NCBI GenBank assembly: GCA_947476485.1
Contig: CANJQU010000034.1
Span: 1-38,144, forward strand
Origin: Chitinophagaceae bacterium
GTDB taxonomy: Bacteria > Bacteroidota > Bacteroidia > Chitinophagales > Chitinophagaceae
DNA: 38,144 nucleotides
Direction of reading: 5' to 3'
How positions within the stretch are numbered: the stretch's first letter is position 1; each line of letters begins with the position of its first letter. The position numbers and the translations under genes were made by a program. The notes beneath the pieces are model-generated. The model saw only the letters and a list, made by a program, of their open reading frames with translations, did no database searches and had not been told where the DNA came from. Shown one piece after another: positions 32,699-38,144 of this stretch.

Positions 32699-33271
32699 TT
32701 ATCCCTGTACCCTTATATTGAATTTAAACTGAATGGTGCAATGCAGCGTATCGGTGGTAGACCGGCGTAGCTTACCACCTAATGAATAGTTGAACTGGTT
32801 ACCTGTGAGGTAACTCTTCAGCTCGGTTGTGGTATCTACCGGCATGGAGAGTGTTGTTGCGTAGGTATCCGGATTGCTGGGAATATTTACCTCGTAAGGG
32901 GTAGCTTCGGCATTGGATGAAAATGCAGCGTTGCATGACTGGAAGTTCGCGAAGTTGTTAGACACACTCGCGTCCTGTATGTTCACGGTGCATGACGTCA
33001 GTTTTACGCTCTGGATATTTGCTACACCCATCAAGCCGGCCGTATGCGCCTTAATAAATGAATCAATATTAATAGTGTTTGATCCTGCATCTACTGTTGC
33101 CCCGGAGCCGCTATTGGTCATCGGCGGGATGGCTACTGTAACTTCGCCTGACTGCATAGCCAGGTTGTACCTAAGCAGATTGCTGATGCCTTTTGTGCAT
33201 GATTGAAGTGTAAATACAGAGGCAACTGTTGCGATGATTGCCATTGAGGGGATCAATTTTACTTGTTTCAT
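32699..33271 (-). CDS. Small lipoprotein of unknown function
   Basis: A 190-residue protein with a lipoprotein signal: hydrophobic stretch IIATVASVFTL and lipobox LQSC (Cys25), followed by TKG. The mature part is beta-rich and Ser/Thr/Asn-rich (VTVAIPPMTNSGSGATVD, TINIDSFIKAHTAGL), with further cysteines in KLTSCTVNIQD, FQSCNAAF and LHCTIQF. It ends in alternating strand residues (LHCTIQFKFNIRVQG). No family is recognised. It has a near-consensus promoter and its own terminator, so it is a stand-alone, probably well expressed unit. It lies beyond the 3' end of the giant repeat gene on the same strand, separated from it by that gene's terminator. Confidence 0.75.
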   Translation of the reverse strand: MKQVKLIPSMAIIATVASVFTLQSCTKGISNLLRYNLAMQSGEVTVAIPPMTNSGSGATVDAGSNTINIDSFIKAHTAGLMGVANIQSVKLTSCTVNIQDASVSNNFANFQSCNAAFSSNAEATPYEVNIPSNPDTYATTLSMPVDTTTELKSYLTGNQFNYSLGGKLRRSTTDTLHCTIQFKFNIRVQG

Positions 33272-33287
33272 GTTTTCTAATTTTCAA

Positions 33288-33318
33288 CAAAGATAGTTAA
33301 TGATTTGTGATTAACAAA
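33288..33318 (-). promoter_or_regulatory. Near-consensus promoter of the small lipoprotein gene
   Basis: On the minus strand a -33 TTTG (33315-33318) and a -7 TATCTTTG (33288-33295) are 19 bp apart, an exact match to the Bacteroidota TTTG-N19-TAnnTTTG model. The start near 33281 gives a leader of about 10 bases. Confidence 0.75.
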
Positions 33319-33400
33319 TAAATAACCAAATATTTTTTTGCTGTCCGTAGTATTTTCTTACGACAACGTAACGTACTGAAATACCCTGTTTTCCGGAAAT

Positions 33401-33432
33401 GAAAAAGTAGGCTGATATGAACAGCCTACTTT
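33401..33432 (-). terminator. Intrinsic terminator after the right-edge giant gene
   Basis: On the minus strand AAAGTAGGCTG (33432-33422) and CAGCCTACTTT (33414-33404) form an 11-bp perfect stem with a 7-base loop, followed by Ts (plus-strand A at 33402-33406). It lies 22 bp past the stop codon at 33454. Confidence 0.85.
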
Positions 33433-33453
33433 CCGTTTTCTTAAGTGTACATT

Positions 33454-36400
33454 TTATTTCCCGATCACAAAATGGAATACCTCATGATCATGACCAATAA
33501 CGATGCTCAACAGGTACATTCCATTGGTAAGGGTTTTCTCCAGTGATATTGCCTCATTGATCTTACCACCTGCCACTGTGACGTTGTTGCTGTAAATCAC
33601 CTGGCCAAGCATATCTGTTACTTGAATTGTCACTTCCCGGTCTTGTTCCTGGCCTATTGAGCCCTTTACATTGAAGGTACCCATGTTCGGGTTAGGGACA
33701 ATTCTTACATCCACCGGCATAGCATTTACAACAATCGGGGTAATATAAACAACTGTTTCTCCGCTGCTGTTGGTCACTATGTGCTTTATGTTTGCCGCAC
33801 CTGGTGAGATCGCTGTAATAAAACCTTCATCAACAGTAACAACATCAGTGTTGCTGCTACTCCAGATCCCGCTGCTAGATTCGTCTCCGATACTAACAGA
33901 TGTACCCAGGTAGATATTTAGTGTTCCGTCGACCGAGGTGGCATTGCCATGCGGAGCAGGCGTATGAACGGTGATCGTCTTGGTAGCTGCCGCCATGCAC
34001 CCGCCGGAAGAAGGGTAGGCTACAGCATAGGTGATAATAACTGTGCCTGCCGTACCAACACCGGTTACGTTACCTGCTCCATCAACACTGCCAAGTGCAG
34101 GGTTGCTGCTGCTCCAGGTGCCACCTGGTGTAGCATCTGATAAAGATATCGTAAGGTTGTGCCCAACATTGTTTGCACCTGATATTGGAGCAACAACCAA
34201 CAGTGCATTCACGGTAACTACTGCCGTTGTCTTACATGTATTGGTTGCCGTATATGTAACCGTGGCCGTCCCGGTTGAAACGCCGTATACCCGGCCGGAT
34301 GGGCTGATGGTCGCCGTGCCAGCAGGACTGATTGTCCATGATGTACCAGGTGTTGCGTCTGACAGGAAAGTTACTGACCCTACACCACACACAGCCAGAT
34401 TACCGAGTATGGGTGTTGGTATTGGCTTCACAGTAACATTATAGGTTTTGTAACATCCATTGGCAAGAGAGTAAGTAACGGTATTGGTGCCATCTGTTAA
34501 ACCCGTAACCGTGGTAACTGTAGTGCCGGTTGTAACAGAGACACCGGCAGTACTTGTCCACGTACCGCCGCTGGTAAAATTGCTTAGCGTAACTAAAGAA
34601 CCATTGCATACCGAAGATGCACCGCCGATGCTGGAAGGGGACGCATTAACCGTTACAACAACGGTAGTGGGTACACCGCCAACGGTATATGAGATCGTTA
34701 CAGTGCCGGCGGTATTGCCGGTTACAATACCTGATGTTCCTGCAGTGGCAATTGTAATATTGGCTGAGTGCCATACACCACCGGGCGTAGCGTTAGTTAA
34801 TGCTGTGGTTAAGCCGGCACACACACTCAGTGTACCGGTTATGCCGGACACACCCGATGGGTTAACAGTAACTATTTTAGTTGCAGTAGCGCTACCGCAG
34901 CTACCAGTAAGTGTATAGCTCACAGTTACCGTCCCTGGACTCACGCCGGTTACAACACCAGTGCTGCCCACCGTTGCTGCAGCGTTTGTTCCGCTCCATA
35001 CTCCGCCTGCAGTAACGTTGGATAAACTGATACTCGTTCCGGCAATTACGACAGATGCACCATTAATCGTCCCGGCTGTTACGCCGTTCACCGTTACCAT
35101 CCTTGTAGTGCTAGCGCTGCCGCAACCGGTGGTTACTGTATAAGAAATAGTAGATAATCCTGGAGCCACGCCTGTTACAACACCCGTGCCACTTACAGTG
35201 GCGACAGATATATTGGCGCTGCTCCACGTTCCGCCGCTAATCGCATCAGAAAATGTGGTTACCGAACCCGCACACACTGCAGCCAGGCCGGATATAGTAC
35301 CTGCACTTGGCGGCAGGCTCACTGTTACAATAATTGTTGCCCTGCAGCCAGCCGGAGCTACCAGTGTATAATATATTGGCGTGGTACCCGGATTAGTCCC
35401 GGTTACTACGCCACCGGTACCCACTGTAGCCGTTGATGGGATACCGCTGCTCCACACGCCACCCGGTGTAATATCTGAAAGCGCAGTTGTAGCACTTTTA
35501 CAAAGCGTGCCGGTTCCGGTAATTGCTGCCGGTATCGGGTACACAGTTACCACAGTCGTTGCAGAGCCTGTACCCACAGTGTAGCTAAGCCTTGCCGTGC
35601 CCGCGCTGAGGCCTGTTACAACCCCGGTGGCGGATACTGAAGCTATTGCAGCATCCGCTGCGTTTATACTCCAGGTTCCACCCGGTGTACCGTCAAAAAA
35701 TGGTGCTGTGGCTCCGGTGCACAGATAAAAATAATATCCGGTTATAGCCGCTACAGTAACCGTACTGGTGCCAACGGTAACTAGTTTTGTTGCAGAAGCC
35801 GCACCGCAAATTCCGGTAATGGTATATGAAATGACAACAGTACCGGGACTTACGCCGTGTACAAGCCCCGCGGTCACTGTCGCATTGCCGTTGCTTGCGG
35901 TCCATGTACCTCCCGGTGCAGCATCTGTTAAGGTAATATCTGCTCCTACACCAACACTTGACGCGCCGGTGATTACACCGGCTGATGTTGCATTTACCGT
36001 TATCGTTGTGGTAGCGCTGTTGCTGCACCCGCTGTTAGTGCCTGTAACAGTATATGAATGAACACCGGTCGTTGGCGCAAATGCAATTCCGTTAATAACA
36101 CCGCCGCTCCAGGTATAAGAGGATGCTCCGGTGCCGCTCAGCGTAGCAGTGCCGCCTGCACAGAGCGCAATTCCTCCGCCTGTGCTGCCCACTGTCGGAA
36201 GGGGATTAACGGTTAATGTGGTTACTGCCGTATTGCTGCAACCGCTGGTTGTGCCGGTTACCGTGTACGTATTAATGCCAACCGCAGGTGTAAACGCTGC
36301 GCCATTTACAACGCCCCCGCTCCAACTGTATAATCCCGCTCCTGTACCGCTCAGCGTTGCAGTGCCGCCTGCACAAAGTGCCATTCCTCCACCCGTGCTA

Positions 36401-38144
36401 CCCACTGTCGGCAGGGCATTCACCGTCAAAGTGGTTACTGCCGTATTGCTGCAGCCGCCGGTAGTGCCGGTCACCGTGTAAGAATTAATGCCAGCGGATG
36501 GCGTAAATGCAGCACCATTTGTAATGCCTCCTGTCCAGCCGTACGCGCTGGCTCCAGTACCGCTTAGTGTAGCAGTACCGCCTGCACAAAGCGCTATTCC
36601 TCCACCCGTGCTACCCACTGTGGGCAGGGTATTCACAGTTAATGCAGTTACTGCCGTATTGCTGCAGCCGTTTGTATTGCCGGTTACGGTATAAGTATTA
36701 ATGCCAACAGATGGAGTAAAGGCTACGCCATCTGTTATTGCGCCGCTCCAGCTATAAGAGCTGGCCCCTGTACCGCTAAGTGTTGCCGTAGCGCCCGAAC
36801 ATATTACAACACCGCCACCGGAAGTACCTACTGTTGGTAATGCATTCACGGTCACTATTGAAGTTGAAGCAAGCGTACCACAACCGTTGGTAACGGTATA
36901 GGAGATCGTGGTCATTCCATTGATCAAACCGTTAACGATCCCAGTTACTCCAACCGTTGCAACACCGGTTGACACCGAACTCCACACGCCGCCGGCAGCA
37001 GCGTTTGAGAGACTTATCGAGCCACCCTCGCAAACATGCCCCGCACCAATAATAGTTCCAGGGGCGGGTAGGGCATTTATCGTGATCGTCTTTGTATCTG
37101 TTGATGTACCGCATATTCCGGTTACGGCATAACTGATTGTTGCCGTGCCCGCGCTCAAACCGGTCACAGTTCCGTTAGACCCGACCGACGCGATCCCGGC
37201 ATCGGATGACGACCATGTGCCACCAGGGATCGGATCGTCCAGGGAAATAGCGCTGCCATTGCAAACTGAAGATGGGCCGGTTACAATATTTACAGGGCTG
37301 CCGAGGCGATAAAGTTCCAAAGCCTCTGCGTCTGTCAAAGCTCTGTTGTATATAGTTATATCATCTATTTTTCCCGCAAAATAAGCGCTGGTGCCCGATT
37401 CTAAAGATTCATTCTGTCTTTTTCCGAATACAATGTTCGAAAATGCTGTGTTCAGGTTATCCGCGAAGGTGCCCAGTAACACACCATCGATGTATGGCTT
37501 AAGAACATTGGATGCATAAACAATTACCGCCTGGTGCCAAATTCCGGTATCTGCAAAAGTGCCGGTAGCGATGTCATTGGATGGTCCGTTCCCATGAAAC
37601 AACGTATTTTCTAAAAAGTCCTGACTGAAAAAGCCAAACGCCTGCCCGTTGTTGTCCTGTCCCCCTGCTACTATCCAGCCACGTTTGAGAACAGATGGTT
37701 TAAACCATACTGAGAATGATTTGGCGCCGCCGCCGGTAGGGAATGCGACAGGTGTACTTATGTAATTAGAGCTGCCATCAAAGTAGTAAGCGCTATTGGC
37801 GTTGCCAAAGCGATCTGTAGTAAGGGTAGCTCCGTTGTTCATCCCGTTTTGCCCGTTGCCGCTTTCATCGTTTGCATTGCCATTGAAAGGATACCATGCC
37901 ATAAGGCCGCTTGTTGCGATGGCCGAATAGGTATTTACGGTCACAGTAACGGTGGCCGAACTGGTGCAGCTATTACCATCAGTTCCCGTCACCGTATAGG
38001 TAGTGAGTGTCGCAGGGCTGGCAATAACAGAGGAGCCTGTGCTGGTGGATAAGCTTCCTGTTGGTAGCCAATTGTAAGTGCTGCCGCCGATGGCAGACAA
38101 TGGTGTGCCAGACCCAATGCAGACCGATGTTTCCGGTCCTGCGC
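33454..38144 (-). CDS. Giant secreted LamG / BIG2 / Ig-repeat protein with T9SS sorting domain (5' partial)
   Basis: The frame is open to the right edge (the first visible residues AGPETSVCIGSGTPL continue a repeat), so the start lies outside; 1,562 residues are visible. N to C: an Ig-like unit; a LamG/concanavalin-like domain at 37908-37296 (GLMAWYPFNGNANDESGNG, YYFDGSSNYI, FSVWFKP, KIDDITIYNRALTDAE); two BIG2-like repeats; four 71-residue PKD-like repeats (LCAGGTATLSGTGA); about ten more BIG2-like repeats; and a T9SS domain (VRIVPNPNMGTFNVKG, DMLGQVIYSN, LTNGMYLLSIVIG). LamG domains often bind glycans or proteins, so a surface adhesin or matrix protein is plausible. It shares the BIG2 module with the genes at 7109 and 19169. 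A strong terminator follows. Confidence 0.9.
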   Translation of the reverse strand, partial: AGPETSVCIGSGTPLSAIGGSTYNWLPTGSLSTSTGSSVIASPATLTTYTVTGTDGNSCTSSATVTVTVNTYSAIATSGLMAWYPFNGNANDESGNGQNGMNNGATLTTDRFGNANSAYYFDGSSNYISTPVAFPTGGGAKSFSVWFKPSVLKRGWIVAGGQDNNGQAFGFFSQDFLENTLFHGNGPSNDIATGTFADTGIWHQAVIVYASNVLKPYIDGVLLGTFADNLNTAFSNIVFGKRQNESLESGTSAYFAGKIDDITIYNRALTDAEALELYRLGSPVNIVTGPSSVCNGSAISLDDPIPGGTWSSSDAGIASVGSNGTVTGLSAGTATISYAVTGICGTSTDTKTITINALPAPGTIIGAGHVCEGGSISLSNAAAGGVWSSVSTGVATVGVTGIVNGLINGMTTISYTVTNGCGTLASTSIVTVNALPTVGTSGGGVVICSGATATLSGTGASSYSWSGAITDGVAFTPSVGINTYTVTGNTNGCSNTAVTALTVNTLPTVGSTGGGIALCAGGTATLSGTGASAYGWTGGITNGAAFTPSAGINSYTVTGTTGGCSNTAVTTLTVNALPTVGSTGGGMALCAGGTATLSGTGAGLYSWSGGVVNGAAFTPAVGINTYTVTGTTSGCSNTAVTTLTVNPLPTVGSTGGGIALCAGGTATLSGTGASSYTWSGGVINGIAFAPTTGVHSYTVTGTNSGCSNSATTTITVNATSAGVITGASSVGVGADITLTDAAPGGTWTASNGNATVTAGLVHGVSPGTVVISYTITGICGAASATKLVTVGTSTVTVAAITGYYFYLCTGATAPFFDGTPGGTWSINAADAAIASVSATGVVTGLSAGTARLSYTVGTGSATTVVTVYPIPAAITGTGTLCKSATTALSDITPGGVWSSGIPSTATVGTGGVVTGTNPGTTPIYYTLVAPAGCRATIIVTVSLPPSAGTISGLAAVCAGSVTTFSDAISGGTWSSANISVATVSGTGVVTGVAPGLSTISYTVTTGCGSASTTRMVTVNGVTAGTINGASVVIAGTSISLSNVTAGGVWSGTNAAATVGSTGVVTGVSPGTVTVSYTLTGSCGSATATKIVTVNPSGVSGITGTLSVCAGLTTALTNATPGGVWHSANITIATAGTSGIVTGNTAGTVTISYTVGGVPTTVVVTVNASPSSIGGASSVCNGSLVTLSNFTSGGTWTSTAGVSVTTGTTVTTVTGLTDGTNTVTYSLANGCYKTYNVTVKPIPTPILGNLAVCGVGSVTFLSDATPGTSWTISPAGTATISPSGRVYGVSTGTATVTYTATNTCKTTAVVTVNALLVVAPISGANNVGHNLTISLSDATPGGTWSSSNPALGSVDGAGNVTGVGTAGTVIITYAVAYPSSGGCMAAATKTITVHTPAPHGNATSVDGTLNIYLGTSVSIGDESSSGIWSSSNTDVVTVDEGFITAISPGAANIKHIVTNSSGETVVYITPIVVNAMPVDVRIVPNPNMGTFNVKGSIGQEQDREVTIQVTDMLGQVIYSNNVTVAGGKINEAISLEKTLTNGMYLLSIVIGHDHEVFHFVIGK
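35985..36834 (-). repeat. Four tandem 213-bp coding repeats, near-identical
   Basis: A landmark cctgcac-type stretch (encoding the LCAGG or equivalent segment) falls at about 36156, 36369, 36582 and 36795, exactly 213 bp apart (71 codons). The encoded units begin TVGSTGGGIALCAGG (first copy TVGTSGGGVVICSGA), share TATLSGTGA, and end SYTVTGTTxGCSNTAVTTLT. Conservation is far higher than in the neighbouring BIG2 repeats, indicating recent duplication or gene conversion. Confidence 0.85.

Noticed and set aside
34031-37132. Series of plus-strand frames opposite the right-edge giant gene
   Set aside because: Same cause: Val/Pro-rich frames read antisense to the repeats, with no separate start signals.

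Overview
The window looks like chromosomal DNA of a Bacteroidota bacterium, most likely Chitinophagales or a related group. Four separate reading frames end in type IX secretion (T9SS) C-terminal sorting domains. One protein carries SprB-type repeats. Promoters fit the Bacteroidota TTTG / TAnnTTTG pattern, Shine-Dalgarno sequences are weak or absent, and bacillithiol synthesis (bshC) is present. No phage, transposase, CRISPR or plasmid gene was seen.

Layout. 15-364 (-): a frameshifted, 5'-truncated remnant of a T9SS-sorted protein. 355-1859 (-): two tandem paralogous outer-membrane beta-barrel proteins. 2008-3459 (+): a polytopic membrane protein. 3460-6032 (-): bshC and a downstream membrane protein with PH-like segments. 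6164-6853 (+): radC. 7109-14554 (+): a 2,481-residue secreted protein made of about 30 BIG2-like repeats plus a T9SS sorting domain. 14711-15500: a conserved-looking hypothetical and a small basic protein. 15765-18818 (+): a WbpM/CapD-type sugar-nucleotide dehydratase and a lytic transglycosylase. 19169-21532 (+): a second secreted repeat protein (BIG2, Ig-like, SprB repeats, T9SS domain). 21643-26659 (+): penicillin-acylase-family hydrolase, small membrane protein, propeller lipoprotein and a secreted hypothetical. 26750-26833 (-): tRNA-Leu(CAG) with its own promoter element and terminator. 26978-32390: fumarylacetoacetase-fold hydrolase, thioesterase, glutathione-peroxidase-like protein, Big_5-type lipoprotein and an S9 (DPP5-like) peptidase. 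32699-33271 (-): a small lipoprotein with a near-ideal promoter. 33454-38144 (-): a third giant repeat protein (LamG, BIG2, a 213-bp tandem array, T9SS domain), whose 5' end lies beyond the right edge.

The theme is cell-envelope and surface biology. Three large T9SS-exported repeat proteins share one BIG2-like module carrying a recurrent cysteine pair, set among ordinary housekeeping and envelope genes. No T9SS machinery gene is in the window, so export must use components encoded elsewhere. Functions of the giant proteins (adhesion, filament, matrix) are inferred from architecture only. The most unusual content is this repeat-protein family: old, diverged repeats in the 2,481-residue protein against a young, nearly uniform 213-bp array in the right-edge protein.
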